Source of the DNA: Pseudomonadota bacterium
Lineage (GTDB): Bacteria; Pseudomonadota; Gammaproteobacteria; Burkholderiales; Burkholderiaceae_C
NCBI GenBank assembly: GCA_963205115.1
Contig: CAUJHV010000063.1
Coordinates: forward strand, 1 to 64,000
Reading direction: 5' to 3'
DNA: 64,000 nt
Positions 39,670 through 48,336 of the stretch are shown here, one piece after another. The notes beneath the pieces were generated by a model, which saw nothing but the letters and a program-made list of their open reading frames with translations, did not search any database and was not told the origin of the DNA. Position numbers and translations under genes: made by a program. The first letter of the stretch is position 1; every line of letters begins with the position of its first letter.

Positions 39670-40524
39670 ATGAGTTATCGCCGCCGTCCGCGTGTCCCAC
39701 CGGTCGAAGAAGCGCCCGCCGCGGCGCCGACGGGCCTGGAGGCCTTCCACAACCTGACCGCGCCCGGCCCGTGGCTGATGATGCTGGAGGCCCGCGCGCC
39801 CTGGGAGGCCATGGCCTTGCTGGCGGTGGCGCCCTGGATGTCGCGCCTGCCGTCGGGCGATGGCCACCCGGTGCTGGTATTTCCAGGCCTGGGCGCTGCT
39901 GACGCCAGCACCGCCGCGCTGCGCCGCTTTCTCAAGCAACAGGGCTATACCGCCTATCCGTGGGAGCAGGGTTTCAACCTGGGGCCGCGCGACGGCGTTT
40001 TGGAAGGCTGCCGCACGCGCATCCGCGAACTGCAGCAGCGCCACGAGTCGAAGGTCAGCCTGATCGGCTGGAGCCTGGGCGGCATCTATGCGCGCGAGAT
40101 GGCCAAGGAGATGCCCGAACACGTGCGCTGCGTGGTCACGCTGGGCACGCCGTTCACGGGCCATCCACGCGCCACCAACGCCTGGCGCTTCTACGAGATG
40201 GTCAGCGGCCAGCACGCGCACGACGGCGACCTGCTGGCCGAGGTGCGCAAGCCGCCGCCCGTGCCCACCACCTCGATCTTCAGCAAGACCGACGGCGTGG
40301 TGGCCTGGGAGTGCAGCATCAACCCGCCGGGCCATGCGCACACGGAAAATATCGAGGTCCACGCCAGCCACCTGGGCATGGGCATGAACCCGATGGCGCT
40401 GTATGCCATCGTCGACCGGCTGCACCAGGACCCCGGGCACTGGCAGCGTTTCGACGTGCAGGGCGCGCGCCGCTGGTTTTTCAAGGTCGCGCACCAGCCC
40501 GAGATGGTGACCCAGTGGTACTGA
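39670..40524 (+). CDS. Alpha/beta hydrolase, lipase-like
   Basis: 284 residues. VLVFPGLGAADAST (oxyanion side), nucleophile elbow GWSLGG and a late His in HASHLGMGM make an intact catalytic triad of the alpha/beta-hydrolase fold; LGTPFTGHP follows the strand after the nucleophile as in esterases/lipases. It starts 36 bases after the wax-ester synthase gene, so a role in turnover of the same neutral lipids is a reasonable inference. Substrate unknown. Confidence 0.8.
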   Translation: MSYRRRPRVPPVEEAPAAAPTGLEAFHNLTAPGPWLMMLEARAPWEAMALLAVAPWMSRLPSGDGHPVLVFPGLGAADASTAALRRFLKQQGYTAYPWEQGFNLGPRDGVLEGCRTRIRELQQRHESKVSLIGWSLGGIYAREMAKEMPEHVRCVVTLGTPFTGHPRATNAWRFYEMVSGQHAHDGDLLAEVRKPPPVPTTSIFSKTDGVVAWECSINPPGHAHTENIEVHASHLGMGMNPMALYAIVDRLHQDPGHWQRFDVQGARRWFFKVAHQPEMVTQWY

Positions 40525-40548
40525 AGGTCTGAAGGAATCGGGACACGC

Positions 40549-41475
40549 ATGCAGGTATTCGCCAACGGTCTGCGCATCGAGGTGGACGACCGCGGTCCAC
40601 GCGACGGCGAGGCCGTGTTGCTCATCATGGGCCTGGGCATGCAGCTCATCGCCTGGCCGGAAGAGATGGTCGACCTGCTCGTGGCACGCGGCATGCGGGT
40701 CATCCGCTTCGACAACCGTGACATCGGCCTGAGCCAGGGCTTCGACGACCACGGCCTGCCCAACGTGGCGGTGGCCGCGATGCGGTATGCGCTGCATCTG
40801 CCGGTGCACAGCATCTACAGTTTGCGCGACATGGCGCGCGATGCACTGGGCGTGCTGGACGCGCTGGGCCTGGCGCGGGCGCATATCGTCGGCGCCTCGA
40901 TGGGCGGCATGATCGCGCAGCACATCGCCGCCCACGCGCCCGAGCGTGTGCTGAGCCTGACCCTGCTGATGACGACAACCGGCGCGCGCCATCTGCCGCG
41001 GCCGACCTGGCGCGTGCGGCGCGAACTGATGAGCCGCCCGATGGGCTCGGGCATGGATGCCGCAGTGGCCTGGGCGCAACGCCTGTTCGGCGTGATCGGC
41101 AGCCCGGCCTATCCGATGGACCCGGTGCGCGCGCAGGCCAAATCGCGTGCCTTCGTGCAGCGCGCGTGGCATCCCGCGGGCTCCGTGCGGCAGTTGCTGG
41201 CTATCGTGGCCGATGGCGACCGCACGCCGATCCTGGGCCGCATCCGCGCGCCCACGGTGGTCATCCATGGGGAGGCGGATCCGCTGGTGCCCAGCGCGGC
41301 GGGGCGCCAGCTCGTCGACGGGATCGCAAACGCGCAGGCCGATTTCATCCCGGGCATGGGGCACGACCTGCCGGAGCCGCTGCTGCCGCGCATCGTCGAC
41401 GACATCTTGCGCAACGCCCATCGCACGCGAACGGCCGCGCCAGGCGGCGCACCAGGCGACCGCGCGGCCGCCTGA
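40549..41475 (+). CDS. Alpha/beta hydrolase
   Basis: 308 residues with the fold_1 pattern: VLLIMGLGMQLIAWP (oxyanion), RFDNRDIGLSQGFDD, nucleophile elbow GASMGGMIAQ, an Asp in GEADPLVPSAAG and His in IPGMGHDLPEP. These match the tetracenomycin-esterase/aclacinomycin-methylesterase-like group. Third gene of the group after wax ester synthase and a lipase-like protein. Its stop is 10 bases from the convergent TPR-lipoprotein gene. Confidence 0.82.
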   Translation: MQVFANGLRIEVDDRGPRDGEAVLLIMGLGMQLIAWPEEMVDLLVARGMRVIRFDNRDIGLSQGFDDHGLPNVAVAAMRYALHLPVHSIYSLRDMARDALGVLDALGLARAHIVGASMGGMIAQHIAAHAPERVLSLTLLMTTTGARHLPRPTWRVRRELMSRPMGSGMDAAVAWAQRLFGVIGSPAYPMDPVRAQAKSRAFVQRAWHPAGSVRQLLAIVADGDRTPILGRIRAPTVVIHGEADPLVPSAAGRQLVDGIANAQADFIPGMGHDLPEPLLPRIVDDILRNAHRTRTAAPGGAPGDRAAA

Positions 41476-41485
41476 ACCCGCCGCC

Positions 41486-42739
41486 TCAGTGCAGGTTCAT
41501 CTGATCGCGCAGGCGGTCCAGCTTGGCGGCATAGCGGCTGCGCATCTGCGGTGTCTGCCCGGCTTCGCGCGCCAGTTCCAGTTGCCGCGCGGCGGCGGGT
41601 GCATCGCCCAGCGCCGCAAAGGCCCGCGCCAGCGCGAAGTGGATCTCATGCGACCCGCCTGACACCGACAAGGCACGCTCCAGCATCCGGCGCGCGCGGT
41701 GCGCATCGCCCGCATCCAGCAACTTCAGGCCGGCGGCGAGCAGGGCCATCGGATGGTCGGGCAGGAACTGCTGTTCGCGCCGGGCCCACAACTCGGCTTC
41801 GTCGATGCGCCCCTGCTGGCGCAGCACGCCGGCCAGGTTGCCCATCGCGGCGTCGTGTGCGCTGTTGCGCTGCAGCGCCAGGCGCAGCGCCAGTTCGGCC
41901 CGGGCCTGATCGCCGTGGCGGCTGTGCACGATGCCCAGCGTATTCCAGGCGTGCGCAAAGCCGTCATCGGCCGCGACGGCAGCCTTGGCGTGCCAGTAGG
42001 CGCTGCGAAGGTCGCCTTGCACGAGCGCTTCGCCGGCCCGGTTGTTCAGGAGCATGGCGACGATGCGGGCCTCGTCGATGGGGCGCCCGGTGTCCGGCAC
42101 GGCGCCGGGCTGCGACAGGAAGTCCACCATGAGCCAGGAGCCGACCGCCACGCGCGCCGACGGGGACAGCGCCTCGCGGCCGATCAACACATTGACGTGG
42201 CCGATGCGCAGGTCCAGCGTGGCCACGCTCTGGTGTTCCCAGAGATGGGTGTCCATATCCTGGTAACGCACGGCCAGCCCCAGCTCATGAGCCAGCGCGG
42301 CCGTCATGACCACCAGCGACAGGCAGTTTCCTGCGCGCTCGTCGAAGGTCTCCGCCGCCGTGCGTGTGCGTGTGGCGTCGTATTCGATGCGCAGGCGGCC
42401 CTTTTCGAACAAGGCCTCGACGAGCCCGCGCTGCGGACCGCGCACCCGCAGATGCTGCTGCGCCGGTCCATCGAGGAAGGCCTTCATCGCAGGTGTGAGG
42501 GCAAAGATGTCCTGCGCGGTCGGCACGGGCACCGTGGGGCCATAGGCCGCGTCGTCCCAGACCTGGGAGCGTGCATGAGCGGGCGCTTCGTAGGTGGCGC
42601 AGCCCATCGGCCCCAGGACCAGCACGAGCACGAGCAACGGCGCCAGCACCCACGACGCGTACCCGCGCGCGCCGGCCAACCGCCGCGGCGCCGCGCGGCA
42701 CCGGGCGAGGTCAGACCAGCGGATCGTGGCCCCAGGCAT
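41486..42739 (-). CDS. TPR-containing lipoprotein with a transglutaminase-like region
   Basis: 417 residues from ATG 42739. A hydrophobic segment ends in GPMGC, a lipobox, so the protein is probably lipid-anchored in the periplasm. Residues about 110-190 resemble a transglutaminase core, with Cys in ERAGNCLSLVVM and His in RIGHVNVLIG. The C-terminal 200 residues are tetratricopeptide repeats (AHAWNTLGIVHSRHGDQARAE and similar). The upstream extension of the frame lacks protein-like composition. Role unknown; the repeats suggest protein partners. Confidence 0.75.
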   Translation of the reverse strand: MPGATIRWSDLARCRAAPRRLAGARGYASWVLAPLLVLVLVLGPMGCATYEAPAHARSQVWDDAAYGPTVPVPTAQDIFALTPAMKAFLDGPAQQHLRVRGPQRGLVEALFEKGRLRIEYDATRTRTAAETFDERAGNCLSLVVMTAALAHELGLAVRYQDMDTHLWEHQSVATLDLRIGHVNVLIGREALSPSARVAVGSWLMVDFLSQPGAVPDTGRPIDEARIVAMLLNNRAGEALVQGDLRSAYWHAKAAVAADDGFAHAWNTLGIVHSRHGDQARAELALRLALQRNSAHDAAMGNLAGVLRQQGRIDEAELWARREQQFLPDHPMALLAAGLKLLDAGDAHRARRMLERALSVSGGSHEIHFALARAFAALGDAPAAARQLELAREAGQTPQMRSRYAAKLDRLRDQMNLH

Positions 42740-42830
42740 GGGCGGATGGTGTCCCCGGGTGTGGGCCGGCGTCAAGGCCCATTCGGGAGGCCGCGGATCT
42801 GCACCTGCACTGCCGGCGTGCCGGCAGTGT

Positions 42831-43643
42831 TCAGCGCGCTGGCGGTGACGGTTGCGCGGCGGCCTGCAAGGCGCGCAACTCGTCGGCGCTGAACCCCGCA
42901 CGGCGCCGCGCCTCGAGATTGAATGGCCCCTTCAGGCGCGGTGCGCGATGGCGCACCACCAGGGCATCGGCATGCGCAATCGGGTCCAGGCCATCGCGCG
43001 CGCACAGCCAGTGGTACCAGTGGTTGCCGATGGCCACGTGCCCGACCTCGTCGCGCAGGATGATGTCCAGGACGGCCACCGCGGCGTCGTCGCCGGCCTG
43101 CGCCAGGCGGGCCTGCATGGGCGGCGTCACGTCCAGGCCGCGGGCTTCCATCGTGCGCGGCACCAGCGCCATGCGCGCCGTCACATCGTCGGCCGTGCGC
43201 TCGACCATGGTCCACAGGCCATCGTGTGCATCGAAGTCGCCGTAGTCGTGGCCCAGGCGGCGCAGGTGCTCGCGCACCAGCAGGAAGTGCCCGGCCTCTT
43301 CGGCCGCGACGCCCACCCACTCGAGGTAGTAGGCCGCAGGCATGCCGGGGAAGCGCCATACCGCGTCCAGCGCCAGGTTGATGGCGTTGAATTCGATATG
43401 CGCGACCGCATGCATCAGCGCCGCGCGGCCGGCGATGGTCGATGTCGGCCGGCGCGGGACCTGCCCAGGCGCCACCAGGCGCGGACGCGCCGGCCGGCCG
43501 GGCAGGGCGTCGGCGGGCACGAGTGCCGCCGCGGCATCCAGCGGCAGGCCCGCAGCGGCCGCCTGCAGCGCCTGCGTGGCCTGGCACTTGCGGTCCGGAT
43601 CGTTCACGGCCAGCGCGGCCAAGGCTTGTGTGCGAAGCTCCAT
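42831..43643 (-). CDS. DUF455 ferritin-like protein
   Basis: 270 residues, four-helix ferritin-like DUF455 family. Metal-ligand candidates are the Glu in HIEFNAINLALDAVW, the ExxH in EEAGH and the ExxH in DEVGH. These proteins are thought to use a diiron site; some related proteins hydroxylate tRNA, but the substrate here is not known. ATG 43643 is divergent from the gamma-carbonic-anhydrase gene with 66 bases shared for both promoters. Confidence 0.85.
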   Translation of the reverse strand: MELRTQALAALAVNDPDRKCQATQALQAAAAGLPLDAAAALVPADALPGRPARPRLVAPGQVPRRPTSTIAGRAALMHAVAHIEFNAINLALDAVWRFPGMPAAYYLEWVGVAAEEAGHFLLVREHLRRLGHDYGDFDAHDGLWTMVERTADDVTARMALVPRTMEARGLDVTPPMQARLAQAGDDAAVAVLDIILRDEVGHVAIGNHWYHWLCARDGLDPIAHADALVVRHRAPRLKGPFNLEARRRAGFSADELRALQAAAQPSPPAR

Positions 43644-43709
43644 ATCTAGAATTATCGGTTTGCCCACACGGGCGGTGCGCGGCTGCGCACGCCCCAGCAA
43701 GGAATGCGC

Positions 43710-44234
43710 ATGGCGATCTACCAACTCGACGACCTGATACCCGAAGTCCCCGAATCGGCCTGGGTGGCCGACAGCGCCTTCGTGGCCGGCCAGGCCGTGC
43801 TGGGCGAGAACGTCAGCATCTGGCCCGGCGTGGTCGTGCGGGCCGAAAACGCGGTCATCCACATCGGCAAGAACAGCAACGTCCAGGACAACAGCGTGCT
43901 GCACGTGGACGATGGCGTGCTGCTGACCATCGGCGAAGGCTGCACCATCGGGCACCAGGTGATGCTGCATGGCTGCACCATCGGCGACGGCTCGCTCATC
44001 GGCATCGGCGCCATCGTGTTGAACCGCGCGCGCATCGGCCGCAACTGCTTGGTGGGCGCCGGCGCACTGGTCACCGAAGGCAAGGAATTCCCGGACGGCT
44101 GGCTGATCGTGGGCTCGCCAGCGCGGGCCGTGCGCGAGCTCACGCCCGAGCAGATCGAAGGCCTGCGGCGCAGCGCGCAGGGCTACGTGGAGAACGGGGC
44201 GCGATTCAAGCGCGGCCTCGCGCGACTCGCCTGA
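43710..44234 (+). CDS. Gamma-carbonic anhydrase family protein
   Basis: 174 residues of left-handed beta-helix with hexapeptide repeats. Three metal His can be placed: HVDDG, then IGHQVMLHGC (two). The fold matches YrdA/PaaY-type proteins; carbonic anhydrase activity is possible but often absent in this branch. ATG 43710 follows AAGGA; an ATG at 43704 is an alternative. Its stop overlaps the ATG of the Hsp33 gene by one base (TGATG). Confidence 0.88.
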   Translation: MAIYQLDDLIPEVPESAWVADSAFVAGQAVLGENVSIWPGVVVRAENAVIHIGKNSNVQDNSVLHVDDGVLLTIGEGCTIGHQVMLHGCTIGDGSLIGIGAIVLNRARIGRNCLVGAGALVTEGKEFPDGWLIVGSPARAVRELTPEQIEGLRRSAQGYVENGARFKRGLARLA

Positions 44235-45211
44235 TGCCGGTCATGGACGAGTTGCATCGTTTCCTCTTCGAGGGCCAACCCGTGCGCGGCATGCTGGTGC
44301 GCCTGCAGGGCAGCTGGCAGGAACTGCTCGCGCGCCGCGATCCGGCCCATGGGGGCAGCGGGGTCTACCCCGAGCCCTTGCGTGCGCTGCTGGGCGAAAT
44401 GGCGGCCGCCAGCGTGCTGATGCAATCCAACATCAAGTTCAACGGTGCGCTGATCCTGCAGATGCACGGCGACGGTCCCGTGCGGCTGGCCGTGGCCGAG
44501 GCGCACCCCGACCTGAGCTTCCGCGCGACGGCCACGGTGGTGGGTGAGATCCCGCCCGACGCGCGCCTGGAGGCGCTGCTGAACGTGCACGGCAAAGGCC
44601 GTTGCGCCATCACCCTGGATCCGCGCGACCGCATGCCGGGCCAGCAGCCCTACCAGGGCGTGGTGCCGCTGCACGGCGACCGGCGCGAGCCGCTGCAGGA
44701 GCTCTCGCAGGTGCTGGAGCACTACATGCTGCAAAGCGAGCAGCTCGATACGCGGCTGGTGCTGGCGGCCAACGACCAGGTGGCCGCCGGCCTGCTGATC
44801 CAGCGCCTGCCGATCGAGGGCGAGGGCAACTTGGCCGGCCGTTCGGACGAAGACGAGATCGGTCTGAACGAGTCCTTCAACCGCATCGCGCACCTGGCAG
44901 CCACCTTGACGCGTGGCGAGTTGCTGACGCTGGACGTCCCCACGCTGCTGCGCCGCCTGTTCTGGGAAGAGACCTTGCGTGTGGAGCCGGTGCGCGAGCC
45001 GCGTTTTGCCTGCACCTGCTCGGCCGAACGTGTGCGCGGCATGCTGCGCGGCCTGGGTCGCGAAGAGGTCGAGAGCATCCTGGCCGAGCAAGGCAAGGTC
45101 GACATCGGCTGCGAATTCTGCGGCCGGCGCTACCTGTTCGATACCGTCGACGTGGGCGAGTTGTTCACTCCTGCGATCGACCAGCCGCCGGGATCCAGTC
45201 GCGTGAACTGA
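44234..45211 (+). CDS. hslO: Redox-regulated chaperone Hsp33
   Basis: 325 residues. The N-terminal substrate-binding core includes MQSNIKFNGALILQMHGDGPVRLAVAEA, and the C-terminal zinc switch has CTC and CEFC cysteine pairs (CxC...CxxC) that release zinc on oxidation. It holds unfolded proteins under oxidative or bleach stress. Translationally coupled to the gamma-carbonic anhydrase gene. Its last 47 bases overlap the end of a convergent gene on the other strand. Confidence 0.93.
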   Translation: MPVMDELHRFLFEGQPVRGMLVRLQGSWQELLARRDPAHGGSGVYPEPLRALLGEMAAASVLMQSNIKFNGALILQMHGDGPVRLAVAEAHPDLSFRATATVVGEIPPDARLEALLNVHGKGRCAITLDPRDRMPGQQPYQGVVPLHGDRREPLQELSQVLEHYMLQSEQLDTRLVLAANDQVAAGLLIQRLPIEGEGNLAGRSDEDEIGLNESFNRIAHLAATLTRGELLTLDVPTLLRRLFWEETLRVEPVREPRFACTCSAERVRGMLRGLGREEVESILAEQGKVDIGCEFCGRRYLFDTVDVGELFTPAIDQPPGSSRVN

Positions 45212-45902
45212 CGCGCCCGGCCTGTTCGGCGTCGGGGTCGCAGCACTCGCACCACCAGGTGCGGCGTGTCCTGCGCCGGCTGTCGGCGGCCGGTTCCAGC
45301 AGACGGGTGAAGGCACCACCGGTGGCGGCGATCCGGCCCGCCTCTTCCGAAGACATGGCGCGTCGCAGCAGCGGCCCAAGCGCCGCCCAGGCCTGTTCGA
45401 GCCGCGTGCTGCCGCTGCCGCCGATCACGCTGAAGCCGATGCCGTGTGCCACCAGCAGCTCGCGCACGCGGCGGTCCACGGGATCGCGCACCTGCGGGCC
45501 GTCGCGCTGGTGGCCGTCGGCCACCCAGGGCAGGTCCAGCGCGGTCAGCAGCGTGGCGTCCATCGTGCGCTGCTGGTCGACCGCATAGGCGTCGATCCTG
45601 TGGTCGTCGAAAATCAGGTTGCTGTAGACCGCCGTCATCAGCGCGGTCGTGTCGGCCACGACCCAGTCGTGGGACGCGGCGGCACGTCCGATGCGCGTCT
45701 GCTGGTCGTGGGCGATGGCGGCCTGCTCGTCGCACCGCGGCGTGCGGCCTTCGCGGTCGCACCAGGCGCGCAGGCCTTCGTCTACACAGGCCACGCGGGC
45801 GCCGGTGTGGACAGCCAGGCGCTGCGCCAGCTCACGCGAGAGCGTGCTCTTGCCCGTGCTTTCCGCGCCGAGGATGGCGATGCAGCGGCCGGATGCGGTC
45901 AT
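45165..45902 (-). CDS. NadR-type nicotinamide riboside kinase (AAA/P-loop)
   Basis: 245 residues with P-loop GAESTGKSTL and the NadR kinase-type motifs DTTALMTAVYSNLIFDD and VADG. No nicotinamide-mononucleotide adenylyltransferase domain is present, so it is a stand-alone kinase. The C-terminus has a Cys pair (CECCDPDAEQ). It lies beside pnuC, a nicotinamide riboside importer, and together they would salvage NAD precursors. The last 47 bases overlap hslO on the opposite strand. Confidence 0.75.
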   Translation of the reverse strand: MTASGRCIAILGAESTGKSTLSRELAQRLAVHTGARVACVDEGLRAWCDREGRTPRCDEQAAIAHDQQTRIGRAAASHDWVVADTTALMTAVYSNLIFDDHRIDAYAVDQQRTMDATLLTALDLPWVADGHQRDGPQVRDPVDRRVRELLVAHGIGFSVIGGSGSTRLEQAWAALGPLLRRAMSSEEAGRIAATGGAFTRLLEPAADSRRRTRRTWWCECCDPDAEQAGRVSSRDWIPAAGRSQE

Positions 45903-45960
45903 GCGCAGGCCTTGTGCGTCGCGGCCCGCGGCAAGGCTGCGGGCATGCCGTTGGCAGCCC

Positions 45961-46617
45961 TCATGCCTTGGCAGGCGCGCCGCCGGCCGCGGGCATCAGC
46001 AGGCGCTGCCAGGCCCGCCATCCGGCCACGGACAGCACCGCGAACAGCGCGTACAGGACGACAGTCAGCAGCAGGCCCTTGTAGGCGAAGAGGCCGACGC
46101 TGAAGATATTCACCGCCAGCCACACGGCCCAGTTCTCGATGCGCTTGCGCGCCAGCAGGATCTGGCCCAGCACGCTGGCCACCGTGGGCAGGGCATCGGC
46201 ATAAGGCACGTCGGTGTCCGTCGTGCGTGCCAGCAGCAGGCCGAGCAGCGGCCAGGCGGCCAGGGTCAAGGCCACGGCGATCGCCGCGTCGCGTGCCGAC
46301 AGCGAGCCCACCGCCAGCGGAGCGCCCCGGCCATCGACGTCGCGCCACCACTGCAGCCAGCCCCAGAACGACAGCGCAATGAACAGCAATTGCAGCGTGG
46401 CCTCGCCGTACAGGCGGCTGGCAGCGAAGAGCAGGGCATAGCAGGCCGACGAGAGGATCGCCAGCGGCCAGGCCCACACGCGCACGCGCAGGTTGCCGAT
46501 GACCATCGCCACCGACAGCACGAAGGCCACGAGCTCCAGCGCCGTGACGGCGGAACCCAGGACGGTGAACAGTGGTTGGAGCAGCGGCGCAGCCGCCTGC
46601 AGCAGGAACTCGGGCAC
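45961..46617 (-). CDS. pnuC: Nicotinamide riboside/mononucleotide transporter PnuC
   Basis: 218 residues with seven to eight hydrophobic segments and PnuC-type landmarks: SFWGWLQWW and ENWAVWLAVNIFSVGLFAYKGL. The only start that fits family length is GTG at 46617, 17 bases after the ftsB stop, with no clear ribosome site, so translation may depend on ftsB. Downstream is the riboside kinase gene, forming a two-gene NAD-salvage set. Confidence 0.8.
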   Translation of the reverse strand: MPEFLLQAAAPLLQPLFTVLGSAVTALELVAFVLSVAMVIGNLRVRVWAWPLAILSSACYALLFAASRLYGEATLQLLFIALSFWGWLQWWRDVDGRGAPLAVGSLSARDAAIAVALTLAAWPLLGLLLARTTDTDVPYADALPTVASVLGQILLARKRIENWAVWLAVNIFSVGLFAYKGLLLTVVLYALFAVLSVAGWRAWQRLLMPAAGGAPAKA

Positions 46618-46633
46618 GCGCGTGGCGCCGCGG

Positions 46634-46909
46634 TTACTTGCGGCGCGTGTATTGAACGAGGATCTCGTCCGGACGCAGCATACCCAGTTCGGCGCGGGCC
46701 TTTTCCTCGACCATCTCGAGGCCTTCCTGCAGGTCGGCCAACTCGGCCTGCACACGCGCATTGCGCGCGCGTGCGGCCTCATTGGCGGCCAACTGCGCAT
46801 CCAGCTTGCGCTGCAGCGCGCCGACCTCGCGCAGGTTGCCCTGGCCGAAGAACAGGTCGAACCACACCGCGCCGACGAGCAGGCAGAGGACGGGTGTGAT
46901 CAGGCGCAT
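46634..46909 (-). CDS. ftsB: Cell division protein FtsB
   Basis: 91 residues: one N-terminal membrane span (LITPVLCLLVGAVWFDLFFGQGN) followed by a periplasmic coiled coil with Ala/Arg/Glu-rich heptads and the conserved C-terminal GMLRPDEILVQY. Bridges FtsQ and FtsL in the divisome. It starts 21 bases after eno, the classic eno-ftsB pair. Confidence 0.93.
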   Translation of the reverse strand: MRLITPVLCLLVGAVWFDLFFGQGNLREVGALQRKLDAQLAANEAARARNARVQAELADLQEGLEMVEEKARAELGMLRPDEILVQYTRRK

Positions 46910-46930
46910 CCCGAGATCCTAGCGCGCGTG

Positions 46931-48217
46931 TCAGCCGCGCAAGTTGTAAAAAGCGGCACGTCCCGGGTACACGGCGACGTCACCGAGGTCTTCCTCGATG
47001 CGCAGCAGCTGGTTGTACTTGGCGATGCGGTCGCTGCGGCTCATCGAGCCGGTCTTGATCTGGCCGGCGTTGGTGCCCACGGCGATGTCGGCGATGGTGG
47101 AGTCTTCGGTCTCGCCGCTGCGGTGGCTGATCACGTTGGTCCAGCCGGCGCGCTTGGCCATCTCGATGGCCGAGAAGGTTTCGCTGAGGGTGCCGATCTG
47201 GTTGATCTTGATGAGGATCGAGTTGGCCACGCCTTCCTTGATGCCGCGCTCGAGAATCTTGGTGTTGGTGACGAACAGGTCGTCGCCCACCAGCTGGACC
47301 TTGCTGCCCAGGCGGCCGTGCAGGTGCTTCCAGCCGTCCCAGTCGCCTTCGTGCATGCCGTCTTCGATGCTGATGATCGGGTACTTGTCGCACCAGGTCG
47401 CCAGGATGTCGGTCCACTCGGCGGCGGTCAAGGTGAGACCTTCGCCTTCGAGGTGGTACTTGCCGTCACGGTAGAACTCGCTGGCGGCGCAGTCCAGGCC
47501 GATGGCGATCTGCGAGCCGGCCGTGTAGCCGGCCTTGTCGATGGCTTCCAGGATCATCTGGATGGCCGCCTCGTGGCTGGCCACGTTGGGCGCGAAGCCG
47601 CCTTCGTCGCCCACGGCCGTGGTCATGCCCTTGCCGTCGATGATCTTCTTCAGCGCGTGGAAGACCTCGGCGCCGTAGCGCACGGCCTCGCGGAACGTCG
47701 GCGCGCCCACGGGGATGATCATCAGCTCCTGCAGATCGAGGTTGTTGTTGGCGTGTGCGCCGCCGTTGATGACGTTCATCATCGGCACGGGCAGCTGCAT
47801 GCCGCCCATGCCGCCGAAGTAGCGGTACAGCGGCAGGCCGGACTCTTCGGCCGCGGCGCGCGCCACGGCCATGCTCACCGCCAGGGTGGCGTTGGCGCCC
47901 AGGCGGCTCTTGTTGTCGGTGCCGTCCAGGTCGATCAGCGTCTTGTCCAGGAAGGCCTGCTCGGAGGCATCCAGGCCCAGCACGGCCTCGCTGATCTCGG
48001 TGTTGATGTGGCCGACGGCCTTCAGCACGCCCTTGCCCAGGTAGCGGGACTTGTCGCCGTCGCGCAGCTCGATGGCTTCGCGGCTGCCGGTGGACGCGCC
48101 CGAAGGCACGGCCGCGCGGCCCATCGTGCCGCTTTCCAGCAGCACGTCACATTCGACGGTGGGGTTGCCGCGGCTGTCGAGAATTTCTCGGCCGACGATA
48201 TCGACGATGGCACTCAT
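46931..48217 (-). CDS. eno: Enolase
   Basis: 428 residues with the enolase signature ILIKINQIGTLSET, active-site Glu/Lys segments (VGDEGGFAPN, SHRSGETEDSTIAD) and the metal ligands in the barrel. Converts 2-phosphoglycerate to phosphoenolpyruvate. It is the expected partner of pyrG and kdsA upstream, but here DUF2339/DUF3999 genes intervene. Confidence 0.98.
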   Translation of the reverse strand: MSAIVDIVGREILDSRGNPTVECDVLLESGTMGRAAVPSGASTGSREAIELRDGDKSRYLGKGVLKAVGHINTEISEAVLGLDASEQAFLDKTLIDLDGTDNKSRLGANATLAVSMAVARAAAEESGLPLYRYFGGMGGMQLPVPMMNVINGGAHANNNLDLQELMIIPVGAPTFREAVRYGAEVFHALKKIIDGKGMTTAVGDEGGFAPNVASHEAAIQMILEAIDKAGYTAGSQIAIGLDCAASEFYRDGKYHLEGEGLTLTAAEWTDILATWCDKYPIISIEDGMHEGDWDGWKHLHGRLGSKVQLVGDDLFVTNTKILERGIKEGVANSILIKINQIGTLSETFSAIEMAKRAGWTNVISHRSGETEDSTIADIAVGTNAGQIKTGSMSRSDRIAKYNQLLRIEEDLGDVAVYPGRAAFYNLRG

Positions 48218-48336
48218 GCGGGTTCTCGGTTGTCAAGGAATTGGTGACGAGTCGGGTGGCGCGATGCGGCAGGCGCAGGTGGCGGCCGCATGCTGGAAAC
48301 CCCTCGTGGACAACCCGGAAGTCTAGTGGATGTCCC

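Noticed and set aside
37754..39700. Minus-strand open frame of 648 codons over the wax ester synthase
   Set aside because: Shadow of the acyltransferase gene; no start signal or recognisable domain.
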